Under the pieces are notes generated by a model, which was given only the letters and a program-made list of their open reading frames with translations, did no database searches and had not been told where the DNA came from. The translations under genes were made by a program, and so were the position numbers. A stretch of DNA of 64,000 bases from Pseudomonas sp. Irchel 3E20 (GTDB lineage: Bacteria > Pseudomonadota > Gammaproteobacteria > Pseudomonadales > Pseudomonadaceae), in contig NZ_FYEE01000003.1 in assembly GCF_900187645.1 (NCBI RefSeq), forward strand, positions 308,552 to 372,551, given 5' to 3'. This document shows positions 1 to 9,411 of this stretch, one piece after another. Every line of letters starts with the position of its first letter. Positions within the stretch are counted from its first letter, which is position 1.

Positions 1-574
1 GAAGGTCTTCGGGCACGATGTAGGCCTTGTTCGCCAGCGCATGCTGGTTGGCCACCGCGAGCATCGCTTCGTAGGTGAACAGCGGCACATAGGTGATGCC
101 CGCCAGCTCTACCGGGTCAGAGGTCACCACCAGGTCGAGGTCGCCACGGGCCAGGGCCGGCAGCGGGGCGAAGGAGAAACCTGAGGCCAGGTCCAGTTCC
201 ACTTCCGGCCAGGCGTCGCGGAACTGGTCGATGGTGGGCATCAGCCACTGGAAGCAACTGTGGCACTCGATGGCCATGTGCAGGCGCCCGGCGGTGCCCC
301 CGGCCAGGCGTGCGATGTCGCGCTCGGCGCCGCGCAGCAGCGGCAGGGTGGCATCGGCCAGTTGCAACAGGCGCAACCCGGCGCTGGTGAAACGCACCGG
401 TTTGGTCTTGCGCACGAACAGCGCCATGCCCAGGCGCTCTTCCAGTTCCTTGAACTGGTGGGACAACGCCGATTGGGTCAAATGCAGGCGTTCGGCGGCT
501 TCCACCAGGCTGTCGGCTTCGCGCAGGGCATGCAGGGTTTTCAAGTGACGGATTTCGAGCACCGCAGTCTCCAT
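1..574 (-). CDS. metR: MetR, LysR-family activator of methionine genes (3' end outside window)
   Basis: Transcribed leftward from an ATG at 572-574 and cut by the window edge, leaving about 191 codons. The N-terminus reads METAVLEIRHLKTLHALREA and is followed by a LysR winged helix-turn-helix (LTQSALSHQFKELEERLGMALFVR, residues about 31-54). The frame stays open through the effector domain. Its divergent position 96 bp from metE is the classic metR-metE arrangement, in which MetR with homocysteine as co-inducer activates metE. The name rests on this neighbour plus the LysR fold; the specificity-determining C-terminus is not visible. Confidence 0.88.
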   Translation of the reverse strand, partial: METAVLEIRHLKTLHALREADSLVEAAERLHLTQSALSHQFKELEERLGMALFVRKTKPVRFTSAGLRLLQLADATLPLLRGAERDIARLAGGTAGRLHMAIECHSCFQWLMPTIDQFRDAWPEVELDLASGFSFAPLPALARGDLDLVVTSDPVELAGITYVPLFTYEAMLAVANQHALANKAYIVPEDL

Positions 575-585
575 GAGTAAAACTT

Positions 586-617
586 GTGTTCAACACGAAT
601 ACATTGAGTTTGTCTCA
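586..617. promoter_or_regulatory. Putative MetR operator region between metR and metE
   Basis: TGAGTTTGTCTCA at 605-617 is an inverted repeat that fits the MetR pattern TGAA-N5-TTCA with one symmetric change in each half. A second palindrome, GTGTTCAACAC, lies at 586-596. Both sit in the short divergent intergenic region. Assignment is by motif and context only. Confidence 0.45.
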
Positions 618-670
618 TGTTGGGTTGGGTGTCGACAATGGCGCCATCTTTTATAGGGAGCGACATCGTC

Positions 671-2983
671 ATGGCACTAGCCCACAACCTCGGTTTTCCA
701 CGTATCGGCGCCGACCGCGAATTGAAAAAGGCTCTGGAGGCCTACTGGAAGGGCGACCTGACCCAGGCCGCATTGCAAGCCGTGGGCCGTGACCTGCGGG
801 CCAAGCACTGGCAACTGCAAAAAGACGCCGGCATCGACCTGCTGCCGGTGGGCGACTTTGCCTGGTACGACCAGGTGCTGGGCCATTCCCTGGCTTTGGG
901 GGTGATCCCCGAGCGTTTCGCCAGTGCCCTGAATGAACGCGGCCTACCGACCCTGGACACCCTGTTCGCCATGGCCCGTGGTGCCACCGCCACCTGCTGC
1001 GGCGGTGAGCACGGCCAGGCCCAGTACGCCCAGGAACTGACCAAGTGGTTCGACACCAACTACCACTACCTGGTCCCGGAGTTCAGCGCCGAGCAGACCT
1101 TCCAACTGAGCTGGGAACAGCTGTTTGACGAAGTGGCCGAAGCCCACGCCCTGGGCCACAAGGTCAAACCGGTGATTATCGGCCCGCTGACCTACCTGTG
1201 GCTGGGCAAGGCCAAGGGCAACGAGTTCGACAAGTTGGAACTGCTGGAGCGCCTGCTGCCGGTCTATAACGAAATCCTCGGCCGCCTCGCCGCCCAAGGC
1301 GTGGAATGGGTGCAGATCGACGAACCCATCCTCACCCTGGACCTGCCCCAGGCCTGGAAAAGCGCCTTCGAGCGCGCCTACCACATCCTTCAGTACTCGC
1401 CCCTGAAAAAACTCGTGGCCACCTACTTCAGCGGCCTGCAAGACAACCTCGGGCTGGCCGTAGGCCTGCCGGTGGACGGCTTGCACATCGACACCGTGCG
1501 CGACCCGGAACAACTGACCGCCGTACTCGACCGCTTGCCCACCTACAAGGTGCTGTCGGTGGGCCTGGTCAACGGGCGCAACGTGTGGCGCTGCGAGTTG
1601 GAAGCGGCACTGGCACAACTTCAATTCGCCCAGGAGCGCTTTGGCGACAACCTCTGGGTCGCTGGGTCCTGCTCGCTGCTGCACAGCCCGGTGGACGTGG
1701 AGCGCGAAGACAAGCTCGACCCGGAGCTCAAGAGCTGGCTGGCCTTCGCCGTGCAAAAGTGCGGGGAAATCTCGGTGCTGCGCGACGCCCTCAACGACCC
1801 GCAGGCGCCTAAGGTGCAAGCCGCCCTGGCTGACAGCCGCGCCGTGGCCGCCAGCCGTGCGCAGTCGCCGCGCATCCATAAGGCCCAGGTGCAGGCGCGG
1901 ATCGCTGCGATCAAGCCTGCCGATAGCCAGCGCCACGCGCCGTTCGCCCAGCGCATCGCCTTGCAGCGCGCCCGTTTGCAATTGCCGGTGTTCCCGACCA
2001 CCACCATTGGCTCTTTCCCACAGACCGCAGGGATTCGCCTGGCGCGCCAGGCCTATAAGCAAGGCAAGTTGTCGGCCAACGACTACACCGACGCCATGCA
2101 CAGCGAAATCCGCCACGCCGTGCAAGTGCAGGAACGCCTGGGCCTGGACGTGCTGGTGCACGGCGAGGCCGAGCGCAACGACATGGTCGAATACTTCGCC
2201 GAGCAACTGGACGGTTACCTGTTCACTCGCTTCGGCTGGGTGCAGAGCTACGGTTCGCGCTGCGTCAAACCGGCGGTGATCTACGGCGACCTGAGCCGGC
2301 CCAAAGCCATGACCGTGGACTGGATCACCTACGCCCAGAGCCTCACCGACAAGGTGATGAAGGGCATGCTCACTGGCCCCGTGACCATGCTGATGTGGTC
2401 GTTCCCCCGCGAAGACGTGTCGCGCCAGGTGCAGGCGCAGCAACTGGCCCTGGCCCTGCGCGACGAAGTGACGGACCTGGAGAAGGCCGGGATCAAGATC
2501 GTGCAGATCGACGAAGCCGCGTTCCGCGAAGGCTTGCCGCTGCGCCGGGCGCAATGGCAGGAGTACCTGGACTGGGCGGTGCAAGCGTTCCGCCTCAGCG
2601 CCTCGGGGGTGGCCGATGAAACCCAGATCCACACCCACATGTGCTACAGCGAGTTCAACGACGTGATCGAAGCCATCGCCGCCATGGACGCCGACGTGAT
2701 TACCATCGAAACCTCCCGTTCGGACATGGAGCTGCTGGAGGCCTTCGAGCAGTTCGAGTACCCCAACGACATCGGCCCGGGCGTCTACGATATCCACTCG
2801 CCACGGGTGCCAGACACCGCCGAGATGGTCAAATTGATGGCCAAGGCAGTCAAACGCATCCCCGCCGAGCGCCTGTGGGTGAACCCCGACTGCGGCCTGA
2901 AAACCCGCGCTTGGCCCGAAACCGAAGCGGCTCTGGTGAACATGGTGGCGGCGGCGCGGCAGTTGCGTAACCAGTTGGCTTAA
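671..2983 (+). CDS. metE: MetE, cobalamin-independent methionine synthase
   Basis: Transfers the methyl group of 5-methyltetrahydropteroyl-glutamate to homocysteine, the last step of methionine synthesis, in the cytoplasm. The 770-residue length is normal for the two-barrel family. The Zn/homocysteine ligands are present: His656 and Cys658 (IHTHMCYS), Glu680 (ITIETS) and Cys741 (NPDCGLK), each offset by 15 from the E. coli positions. The start [13 protein letters not shown] at 671 was chosen because AGGGAG lies at 655-660 and this is the usual family N-terminus; an upstream in-frame ATG at 617 overlaps the operator region. No cobalamin-riboswitch structure was seen in the leader, so MetR is the likely regulator. 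Confidence 0.97.
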   Translation: MALAHNLGFPRIGADRELKKALEAYWKGDLTQAALQAVGRDLRAKHWQLQKDAGIDLLPVGDFAWYDQVLGHSLALGVIPERFASALNERGLPTLDTLFAMARGATATCCGGEHGQAQYAQELTKWFDTNYHYLVPEFSAEQTFQLSWEQLFDEVAEAHALGHKVKPVIIGPLTYLWLGKAKGNEFDKLELLERLLPVYNEILGRLAAQGVEWVQIDEPILTLDLPQAWKSAFERAYHILQYSPLKKLVATYFSGLQDNLGLAVGLPVDGLHIDTVRDPEQLTAVLDRLPTYKVLSVGLVNGRNVWRCELEAALAQLQFAQERFGDNLWVAGSCSLLHSPVDVEREDKLDPELKSWLAFAVQKCGEISVLRDALNDPQAPKVQAALADSRAVAASRAQSPRIHKAQVQARIAAIKPADSQRHAPFAQRIALQRARLQLPVFPTTTIGSFPQTAGIRLARQAYKQGKLSANDYTDAMHSEIRHAVQVQERLGLDVLVHGEAERNDMVEYFAEQLDGYLFTRFGWVQSYGSRCVKPAVIYGDLSRPKAMTVDWITYAQSLTDKVMKGMLTGPVTMLMWSFPREDVSRQVQAQQLALALRDEVTDLEKAGIKIVQIDEAAFREGLPLRRAQWQEYLDWAVQAFRLSASGVADETQIHTHMCYSEFNDVIEAIAAMDADVITIETSRSDMELLEAFEQFEYPNDIGPGVYDIHSPRVPDTAEMVKLMAKAVKRIPAERLWVNPDCGLKTRAWPETEAALVNMVAAARQLRNQLA

Positions 2984-3008
2984 GGGGTTCGTTGTTGCGA
3001 CGGGCGTC

Positions 3009-3066
3009 ATCGCCAGCGGGCTCGCTCCCACTGAAGGCTTGTGGGCGCGAGCCCGCTCGCGGTGGC
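3009..3066. repeat. REP pair (REPIN-like) after metE
   Basis: Two inverted copies of the P. fluorescens-type REP core face each other: GCCAGCGGGCTCGCTCCCAC and its mate beginning GTGGGCGCGAGCCCGC. They lie just downstream of the metE stop and probably cap the metE transcript. Related copies occur near 7.9, 51.1 and 51.9 kb. Confidence 0.7.
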
Positions 3067-3177
3067 GTACGACCACTGAAGCAATCTTCATCAAACTGTC
3101 ACGCAACTGTGGCAGCGCGCTGGCAAAAACATCATCAGACTCGCGTTCTACTGGGGTTCTGCGTTTCGGTGTTTTTC

Positions 3178-4194
3178 ATGCGTGTATTGTTTTTGCTGGC
3201 CGCACTGTTGTTCGGTCTGCCTTCTTTTGCGGCCTCGCGTTGCGATGTCGCGGTGGCGACCCAACGGGTCGATCTGCCCCAGGTCAGCCTGGCCTACCAA
3301 AGTATCGGACGTGACTCGGACCCGGCCCTGCTGCTGGTGATGGGCCTGGGCGGGCAGTTGATCCACTGGCCCGACGAGGTGGTAGTTGCACTGTGCCGCC
3401 AGGGCTTTCGGGTGATCCGCTATGACAACCGCGATGTCGGCCTGAGCACTTGGCGCCAGGCGCCGGCCAGCGCCAACCTGACCTTCGAGGCCTTGCGCTA
3501 CAAACTCGGCCTGCCGGTGGCGGCGCCTTACTCGCTGAGCGATATGGCGGCCGATGGCCTGGGGCTGATGGACGCGTTGCAGGTGCGCCAGTTTCACGTG
3601 CTGGGGGTGAGCATGGGCGGCATGGTGGCCCAACACATGGCCGCACTGGCGCCGCAACGGGTCGAGAGCTTGACGCTCATCATGTCCAGCTCCGGCGCCG
3701 AAGGCCTGCCGGCGCCCACGGCGGCGCTGGTGCAATTGCTGTCGCGGCGCAGTGCGCCGAACCGCGCGGTGGCGTTGGAGCAACAGGCCGACTTGCTCGC
3801 CGCCCTGGGCAGCCCGCAAGTGGCGGACGAGCGCGCCGAGTTGCTGCAACAAGCGGCGCAATCCTACGACCGGGCGTTCAACCCCCAGGGCGTGGAGCGC
3901 CAGATCATGGCCATCCTCGCCGAACCGAGCCGGGTGGCGCTGCTCAACCAACTGCGGGTGCCGACCCTGGTGGTCCACGGCACCGCCGACCCGTTGCTGC
4001 CGGTGATGCACGGCGTACACCTGGCCGCGCACATACGCGGCAGCCAGTTGGCGCTGATCCCGGGGTTGGCCCACCGTTTCCAGGAGGCCTTCAAGGCGCC
4101 GCTACTGGCGGCGGTGCTGCCCTACCTGAAACGCCATCGCCAGGACACCGGCCACTGGGCCGGCCTCGAAACCCCACCGCCGCTGTTGTTGTAG
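3178..4194 (+). CDS. Secreted alpha/beta-hydrolase
   Basis: A 338-residue alpha/beta-hydrolase with a signal peptide ([20 protein letters not shown]), so the mature enzyme is likely periplasmic. The nucleophile elbow is GVSMGG. The acid (GTADPLLPV) and histidine (PGLAHRF) follow in the right order, and an oxyanion-loop-like VMGLGG lies near residue 55. An upstream in-frame start at 2992 would run through the REP pair and bury the signal peptide, so the ATG at 3178 is preferred. The substrate is unknown; the sequence resembles the general esterase/haloperoxidase-like group. It stands alone between metE and glpM. Confidence 0.85.
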   Translation: MRVLFLLAALLFGLPSFAASRCDVAVATQRVDLPQVSLAYQSIGRDSDPALLLVMGLGGQLIHWPDEVVVALCRQGFRVIRYDNRDVGLSTWRQAPASANLTFEALRYKLGLPVAAPYSLSDMAADGLGLMDALQVRQFHVLGVSMGGMVAQHMAALAPQRVESLTLIMSSSGAEGLPAPTAALVQLLSRRSAPNRAVALEQQADLLAALGSPQVADERAELLQQAAQSYDRAFNPQGVERQIMAILAEPSRVALLNQLRVPTLVVHGTADPLLPVMHGVHLAAHIRGSQLALIPGLAHRFQEAFKAPLLAAVLPYLKRHRQDTGHWAGLETPPPLLL

Positions 4195-4195
4195 C

Positions 4196-4215
4196 AACCG
4201 GGCTGGCCCGGGTTT
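4196..4215. terminator. Hairpin after the hydrolase
   Basis: AACCGGGCTGGCCCGGGTT folds into a short GC stem with one bulge, directly after the stop codon and followed by T residues. It lies between two convergent genes and may serve either strand. Confidence 0.4.
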
Positions 4216-4263
4216 AGGGCTGTTGCGCACCCCAGCGCGGGCGAGCCCGCTGGCTACGGGGGG

Positions 4264-4602
4264 TCAGGCGTGCAGGCGCACCCAGACGCTGACCAGCACG
4301 GTGGCGGCCATCAGCCAGGCAACGGCGGCGACGGCCAGGGAGGCTTCCAGGCGCAGGCGATCGACCATCAGGTACAAGGTCGCCAGGTAGATGAAGTACG
4401 GGATGATCGACCACATGCCGAACACGATGGTGGTCTTCAGGTCGTCCAGGGAGCGGCCCTTGCCGACGATATAGTGGGCGATCAGGGCGAAGGTGGGAAA
4501 CAGCGGCACCAGGCCGGCGATGTAGTAGTTCTTGGTCTTGGCCAGGGCGGCGAGGATCACCACCACCGCCGCGCCCAGGGCTGCCTTGAGCAATAAATCC
4601 AC
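4264..4602 (-). CDS. glpM: GlpM-like small membrane protein
   Basis: A 112-residue protein that is almost entirely hydrophobic, with four predicted membrane spans (about residues 5-20, 25-45, 58-78 and 85-108) and a short charged loop KGRSLDD. It matches the GlpM family, first described in P. aeruginosa as a membrane protein affecting alginate production and encoded there near glycerol genes. Here it sits 11 bp downstream of aauR on the same strand and may be co-transcribed. Its biochemical role is not established. Confidence 0.8.
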   Translation of the reverse strand: MDLLLKAALGAAVVVILAALAKTKNYYIAGLVPLFPTFALIAHYIVGKGRSLDDLKTTIVFGMWSIIPYFIYLATLYLMVDRLRLEASLAVAAVAWLMAATVLVSVWVRLHA

Positions 4603-4613
4603 AGGGTTCTCGC

Positions 4614-5960
4614 TTAGTGGTTGAGGCCGTACTTCTTGACCTTGTCAAAGAGCGTGGTCTTGGCCATGCCCAGTTCCAGGCTGGCCTGGGTGAGGTTGCC
4701 GCCGCTGCGTTGCAGGGCGTCGTTGAGCAAGGTGCGCTCGAACGCTTCCACCGCTTCGGAAAACCCCATGCCCTGGCTGTCGCTGGGGGTGCCGGATTTT
4801 TTGAAAGCCGGCAGGCCCAGGGCGAAGCGTTCGGCGACGTTGCGCAATTCGCGCACGTTGCCCGGCCAATCGTGGCTCATCAGGCTCGACAGGGTCTGGT
4901 TGTCCAGCTCCGGCGCGGTGCGGTCAAAGCGCAGGGACGACTGCTGCAAGAAGTGCTCGAACAGTTGCAGGATGTCTTCGCGCCGCTCGCGCAGGGGCGG
5001 CAGTTCCAGGGTCACCACGTTGAGGCGGTAGTACAGGTCGCTGCGAAACTGCCCGGCGCGGCCCAGTTCATCGAGGTCCGACTTGGTGGCGGCGATCACC
5101 CGGCAATCGACCGCTACGCTCAGGTTCGAGCCCAGGCGTTCCAGGGTGCGTTCCTGCAACACCCGCAGCAGCTTGATTTGCAGGGGCAGGGGCATGCTTT
5201 CCACTTCATCGAGGAACAGCGTGCCGCCGTGGGCGTGTTCGATTTTGCCGATGCGCCGCTTGCCCGCGCCGGTGAAGGCGTTGGCCTCGTGGCCGAAGAT
5301 TTCGCTCTCGAACAGGTTTTCCGGCAGGCCCCCGCAGTTGAGGGCGACGAACTGCTGGGATTGGCGGCGGCTGAAGTCGTGCAGGCAGCGCGCCACCAGC
5401 TCTTTGCCGGTGCCGGTTTCGCCTTCGATCAGCACGTTGGCCGAGGTATCGGCGACGTTGGCGATCAGTTCGCGCAAGTGCTGCATGGCCGGCGAGCGGC
5501 CGATGATCCGCCCTTCCAGGGAGTCGCGTTCGGCCAGTTGCCGGCGCAGCGCCCAGACCTCGCGGGCCAGGCTGCGCTGCTCGAGGGCGCGGCGGGCAAC
5601 GTCCACCAGGCGTTCGGGGGAGAAGGGTTTCTCCATGAAGTCGTAGGCGCCTTTTTGCATCGCGCCCACGGCCATGGAGATATCCCCGTGGCCGGTAATC
5701 AGCACCACCGGCAGGCTCTTGTCGCGGGCCTTGAGGCGGGTCAGCAGTTCCAGGCCATCGATGCCCGGCAGGCGGATGTCGCTGATGACGATGCCGGCGA
5801 AGTTGTCGCCGATGCGCGCCAGGGCTTCTTCGGCGCTGCCCACGCCTTCGCAGGGGATGTCTTCCAGGCTCAGGGCTTGCTGGCAGCCGAGCAGGACATG
5901 GGGGTCGTCTTCGACGATCAGCACGATGAGGTCGTTGTTCACAGCGTTCACTTGGTTCAT
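4614..5960 (-). CDS. aauR: AauR-type sigma-54 response regulator (acidic amino acid use)
   Basis: 448 residues in NtrC order: receiver (VEDD, phosphoacceptor Asp in VISDIRLPG, switch Thr in LITGHGD, Lys in EKPFSPE), AAA+ sigma-54 interaction domain (Walker A GETGTGKE, Walker B GGTLFLDEVE), and a Fis-type HTH (LELGMAKTTLFDKVKKYGL). The sigma-54 loop reads NAFTGA rather than the consensus GAFTGA. The start MNQVNAVNN overlaps the kinase stop by 4 bp (ATGA), implying translational coupling. Adjacency to aatJQMP, plus two TTCGG-N4-CCGAA-type sites upstream of aatJ, identify it as AauR rather than DctD, its close relative. Confidence 0.88.
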   Translation of the reverse strand: MNQVNAVNNDLIVLIVEDDPHVLLGCQQALSLEDIPCEGVGSAEEALARIGDNFAGIVISDIRLPGIDGLELLTRLKARDKSLPVVLITGHGDISMAVGAMQKGAYDFMEKPFSPERLVDVARRALEQRSLAREVWALRRQLAERDSLEGRIIGRSPAMQHLRELIANVADTSANVLIEGETGTGKELVARCLHDFSRRQSQQFVALNCGGLPENLFESEIFGHEANAFTGAGKRRIGKIEHAHGGTLFLDEVESMPLPLQIKLLRVLQERTLERLGSNLSVAVDCRVIAATKSDLDELGRAGQFRSDLYYRLNVVTLELPPLRERREDILQLFEHFLQQSSLRFDRTAPELDNQTLSSLMSHDWPGNVRELRNVAERFALGLPAFKKSGTPSDSQGMGFSEAVEAFERTLLNDALQRSGGNLTQASLELGMAKTTLFDKVKKYGLNH

Positions 5961-7858
5961 GACGGCTCGTTCTGAGTGGGGCCGATCGCAGGCAGGCTGA
6001 GCACGAATGCCGTACCGCCGCTGGCCGGGTGTTCGACCCCCAACTGCCCGCCGGTGGCTGCGGCCAGGCTGGCCGAGAGCGTCAGGCCCAGGCCCAGGCC
6101 TTGTTCGCCGGGTTTGGTGGTGAAAAAGGGTTCGAACAAATGCTTGCGGGCCTCGGCGTCGATGCCGTGGCCGTTGTCGCGTACCCGCAAGCGGTACTTG
6201 CCGGGGCTGGCCTCGCCTTCGAGCCACAGCTGTGGCAGCGGCTGGGCCTGCATGGCGTCGAGGGCGTTGCCGATCAGGTTGACCAGGATCTGCTCCAGGC
6301 GCGTCTGGTCGATGCGCACTTGCACGTCGTCGAAGTGGCGGTGCACCTGCAGCGGCAGGGTTTCGATACGGGTGCCGAGCAGTTGCAGGGCGGCGTCCAC
6401 GGCTTTGCCCAGGCTCGCCTGGCCCTGGTCGTCGCCGCGCCGGGCGAAGGCGCGCAGGCTGGCGGTGATGCGGCCCATGCGGTCGATCAATTCGTTGATG
6501 GTTTTGAGGTTGGCGCTGGCGGTGTCCAGGGCGCCGCGTTCAAGGAAGCGCACGGTGTTGCCCGACAGGGTGCGCAACGCCGCCAGGGGTTGGTTGAGCT
6601 CGTGGGCGATGCTGGTGGACATCTGGCCGATGGCCGCCAGTTTGCCAGCCTGGACCAGTTCGTCCTGGGCGCGGCGCAGGGTTTCTTCGGCCAGGCGCCG
6701 TTCGCGGATCTGCGCCTTGAGCCGTTCGTTGCTGGCGCGCAGGTTGTCGGTGCGCTCGGCGATGCGCCGTTCCAACTGGTTGTTGGCTTCCTGCAAGGCC
6801 TCGCGGGCGGCCAGGCGCGTGGCGATGACCTTGCGTCGCTCGTTCCAGGCAATCAGGAAAAACGCCACCAGGGCGAAGGCCACGGCCACCAGGATGCCCT
6901 GGTTGACGGCTTGGCGTTGCAGGTCCTGCAGGGGCGTGAGCAGGGTGAAGTTCCACGGGGTGTCGCTCAGGGGCCGGGTCTGGGACAGGTAGCTGACTTG
7001 CGTGTCCTCGGCCTCCAGCTCCGTGTTGGCGGGGAAGGTGAGCTTCTCCACGCCTTCGGCCAGCCGTTCGCGGGCCAAGGGTTGCAGCTCGTTGAGCGGA
7101 AACCAGTAGTACTGCAGGCTGCGGGCCAGGCGTTCTTTGGTGTCTTCGCTCAGCGGGCGCACGGCCTTGAGCCGCCGCGCCGGGTCGCTGGAGAGGATGA
7201 TGATGCCGTTCTCGTCACTGACGAAGGCCTCCAGGCGCGCCCGCTGCCAGCGTTCTTCCATGGTTTCCAGGCGCACCTTGACCACGGCCACGCCGATGAT
7301 CTTGCCTTGTTCTTCCAGGCCATGGGCCAGGTAGTAGCCGGGCTCGCCGCTGGTGCTGCCGATGCCGTAGAAACGCCCGGGCTGGCCGCGCACGGCGTTC
7401 TGGAAGTAGGCGCGAAAAGACAGGTCTTCACCCAGGTAACTGTCGAAGTCGCGCCAGTTGCTGGTGGCCATCACCCTGCCCGTGGTGTCCATGATGTAGA
7501 TCGCGCGGCTGCGGCTGCGCCGGTTCAGGCCTTCGAGGTAGGTGTTGACGGTCTCGCGGTGTTCGGGGCTGGGGTCGGCCAGCAGGGTGGAGACGCTGGA
7601 TTCGAGCTCCAGCAGGCTGGGCAGGTAGGTGTATTTGCTGATTTCACTCTCCACCGCGCGGGCGTTGAGCTCCAGTTGCCGCTCACCGCTCTCGGCGAGG
7701 GCGCGCACGGCAAAGTGCTCGCTGACCCGATAGCCCGCAAAACCCAGGCCGATCATCAGCAGGATGACCAGGGGCGGCAGGAACAGGTGGCGAATCAGGC
7801 GGGGTTTCACGGCAAGTGATGGCGGTGCGGCGCGATAAAGGGTGGGGTCGCATTTCAT
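5957..7858 (-). CDS. aauS: AauS-type sensor histidine kinase
   Basis: A 633-residue DctB-like kinase. It has a short cytoplasmic N-terminus, TM1 (LFLPPLVILLMIGLGFAGY, near residue 30), a periplasmic double-Cache sensor of about 270 residues (YIMDTTGRVMATSNW, FYGIGSTSGEPGYYLAHG), TM2 (ILVAVAFALVAFFLIA), a coiled linker, the H-box (SIAHELNQPLAAL) and an HATPase domain (NLIGNALDA, DNGHGI, GLGLGL). It should sense periplasmic acidic amino acids and phosphorylate AauR. The ATG at 7858 is preferred over the adjacent GTG because AAGG is better spaced. A REPIN separates it from aatP, so it may have its own promoter. Confidence 0.88.
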   Translation of the reverse strand: MKCDPTLYRAAPPSLAVKPRLIRHLFLPPLVILLMIGLGFAGYRVSEHFAVRALAESGERQLELNARAVESEISKYTYLPSLLELESSVSTLLADPSPEHRETVNTYLEGLNRRSRSRAIYIMDTTGRVMATSNWRDFDSYLGEDLSFRAYFQNAVRGQPGRFYGIGSTSGEPGYYLAHGLEEQGKIIGVAVVKVRLETMEERWQRARLEAFVSDENGIIILSSDPARRLKAVRPLSEDTKERLARSLQYYWFPLNELQPLARERLAEGVEKLTFPANTELEAEDTQVSYLSQTRPLSDTPWNFTLLTPLQDLQRQAVNQGILVAVAFALVAFFLIAWNERRKVIATRLAAREALQEANNQLERRIAERTDNLRASNERLKAQIRERRLAEETLRRAQDELVQAGKLAAIGQMSTSIAHELNQPLAALRTLSGNTVRFLERGALDTASANLKTINELIDRMGRITASLRAFARRGDDQGQASLGKAVDAALQLLGTRIETLPLQVHRHFDDVQVRIDQTRLEQILVNLIGNALDAMQAQPLPQLWLEGEASPGKYRLRVRDNGHGIDAEARKHLFEPFFTTKPGEQGLGLGLTLSASLAAATGGQLGVEHPASGGTAFVLSLPAIGPTQNEPS

Positions 7859-7900
7859 CACAGATGCCTTGTGGCAACCACCTGCTTGCTGGAGTACCCG

Positions 7901-7982
7901 GTGGGAGCGAGCCTGCTCGCGATGACGGACGCACAGCCAACCTGTTCCTTGCCATGGTCATCGCGAGCGGGCTCGCTCCCAC
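7901..7982. repeat. REPIN (inverted REP pair) between aauS and aatP
   Basis: The arms at 7901-7926 and 7957-7982 (GTGGGAGCGAGCCTGCTCGC and the inverted copy ending GGGCTCGCTCCCAC) match over about 26 bp with one difference, around a 30-bp spacer. This is the standard P. fluorescens REPIN form. It may limit read-through from the transporter operon into aauS. Confidence 0.85.
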
Positions 7983-8008
7983 AGAAGGAGCGAGCAAGCA
8001 TGGGCTGC

Positions 8009-8743
8009 TTAGTGCTGCAGGATTTTCTCAAGGAAGTGCTGGGCACGTTCGGAGCGGGCGCTGATATCGCCGAAGAACTCCTCTTTCGGGCAGTCTTCGA
8101 TGATCTGGCCCTGGTCCATGAAGATCACGCGGTTGGCGACTTTGCGCGCGAAGCCCATTTCGTGGGTCACGCACATCATGGTCATGCCTTCCTGAGCCAG
8201 TTGCACCATCACGTCCAGCACTTCGTTGACCATTTCCGGGTCCAGGGCCGAGGTCGGTTCGTCGAACAGCATGACGATCGGGTCCATGGCCAGGGCGCGA
8301 GCAATCGCCACCCGTTGCTGCTGGCCGCCGGAGAGCTGGCCGGGGTGCTTGTGGGCGTGGGCCGAGAGGCCGACACGCTCAAGCAGTTGCAGGCCCTTCT
8401 TGGTGGCTTCTTCCTTGCTGCGGCCCAGTACCTTGATCTGCGCAATAGTCAGGTTTTCGGTGATGGTCAGGTGCGGGAACAGCTCGAAGTGCTGGAACAC
8501 CATGCCCACCCGCGAACGCAGTTTGGGCAGGTTGGTCTTGGGGTCGGCGATGGAAGTGCCGTCCACGGTGATGTCGCCTTTCTGGAAGGGTTCCAGGGCG
8601 TTCACGCACTTGATGAGGGTGGACTTGCCCGAGCCCGACGGGCCGCAGACCACCACCACTTCACCCTTCTTGACCTCGGTGCTGCAATCGGTCAGCACCT
8701 GGAAGTCCCCATACCACTTGTTGATGTTCTTGATTGAGATCAT
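8009..8743 (-). CDS. aatP: AatP, ATPase of acidic amino-acid ABC importer
   Basis: A 244-residue cytoplasmic ABC ATPase of the polar-amino-acid (GlnQ/GltL) family. Walker A is GPSGSGKST, the Q-loop is [11 protein letters not shown], the signature is [15 protein letters not shown], Walker B is [15 protein letters not shown], and the H-loop is CVTHEMGFA. Its ATG overlaps the aatM stop by 4 bp. It powers uptake of glutamate and aspartate captured by AatJ. Confidence 0.95.
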   Translation of the reverse strand: MISIKNINKWYGDFQVLTDCSTEVKKGEVVVVCGPSGSGKSTLIKCVNALEPFQKGDITVDGTSIADPKTNLPKLRSRVGMVFQHFELFPHLTITENLTIAQIKVLGRSKEEATKKGLQLLERVGLSAHAHKHPGQLSGGQQQRVAIARALAMDPIVMLFDEPTSALDPEMVNEVLDVMVQLAQEGMTMMCVTHEMGFARKVANRVIFMDQGQIIEDCPKEEFFGDISARSERAQHFLEKILQH

Positions 8744-9411
8744 ACGGCGAACCTTTTTTGCAGACGCTTGACCAGCAGCGAGGCGGCAAAGCTGATGATG
8801 AAATACACGACACCGGCAAAGATCAGGAACTCATTGGAGCGCCCGATGATATCGCCGTTGGCCCGCGAAGCATTGAGGAAGTCCACCAAGCCCACGGTGT
8901 AGACCAGCGAGGTGTCCTGGAACAGGATGATGCTCTGTTGCAGCAGCAGCGGGGTCATCTTGCGAAACGCCTGGGGCAGGATAATCAGGCGCATGGTTTG
9001 GCCGTAGCTCATGCCCAGTGCCTGGGCGGCGCCCATCTGGCCCTTGGGGATGGACTGCACGCCGGCCCGCACGATTTCGCAGAAGTACGCGGCCTCGAAC
9101 ATCATGAACGCCACGATGCAGGAGGTGAACGCACCGATCGGCGTGTCTTCGCCGGTGATCCAGCGCAGCACGAACGGCACCGCCAGGTAGAACCAGGTGA
9201 TGACCAGCAGCAGCGGGATCGAGCGGAAGTAGTTCACATAGGCGCCGGCCAGGCGCGACAGCAGCTTGCTGGACGACAGGCGCATCAGCGCCAGGATCGT
9301 GCCGAGGATGATCCCGCCGACGACGCCCAGGGCCATCAGTTGCAGGGTCATTACCATGCCGTTCCACAGGCCGGGCAGGGCGGGGATGATGCCGCTGAAA
9401 TCGAAGTCCAT
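8740..9411 (-). CDS. aatM: AatM, permease of acidic amino-acid ABC importer
   Basis: A 223-residue HisM/GltK-type permease with five or so membrane spans. The conserved EAA loop ([26 protein letters not shown]) contacts the ATPase. It lies between aatQ (1-bp TAATG overlap) and aatP (4-bp overlap), so the three are translationally linked. Confidence 0.94.
   Translation of the reverse strand: MDFDFSGIIPALPGLWNGMVMTLQLMALGVVGGIILGTILALMRLSSSKLLSRLAGAYVNYFRSIPLLLVITWFYLAVPFVLRWITGEDTPIGAFTSCIVAFMMFEAAYFCEIVRAGVQSIPKGQMGAAQALGMSYGQTMRLIILPQAFRKMTPLLLQQSIILFQDTSLVYTVGLVDFLNASRANGDIIGRSNEFLIFAGVVYFIISFAASLLVKRLQKRFAV

Noticed and set aside
590..671. Cobalamin riboswitch upstream of metE
   Set aside because: The leader is under 100 bp and lacks a B12-box-like sequence or the needed helices.
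944..3106. Long open frame antisense to metE
   Set aside because: High GC in third positions opens the opposite strand; the product is low-complexity His/Gly/Val-rich and unlike any family, whereas metE is certain.
6029..7819. Long frame antisense to aauS (and similar ones antisense to mutS, the sheath, gpN-like and recA genes)
   Set aside because: Shadow frames of well-supported genes, with Gln/Val/Ala/Gly-rich translations and no start context.
4614..7858. DctBD for C4-dicarboxylates
   Set aside because: The domain architecture is the same, but linkage to aatJQMP and the AauR-type repeats favour AauRS.
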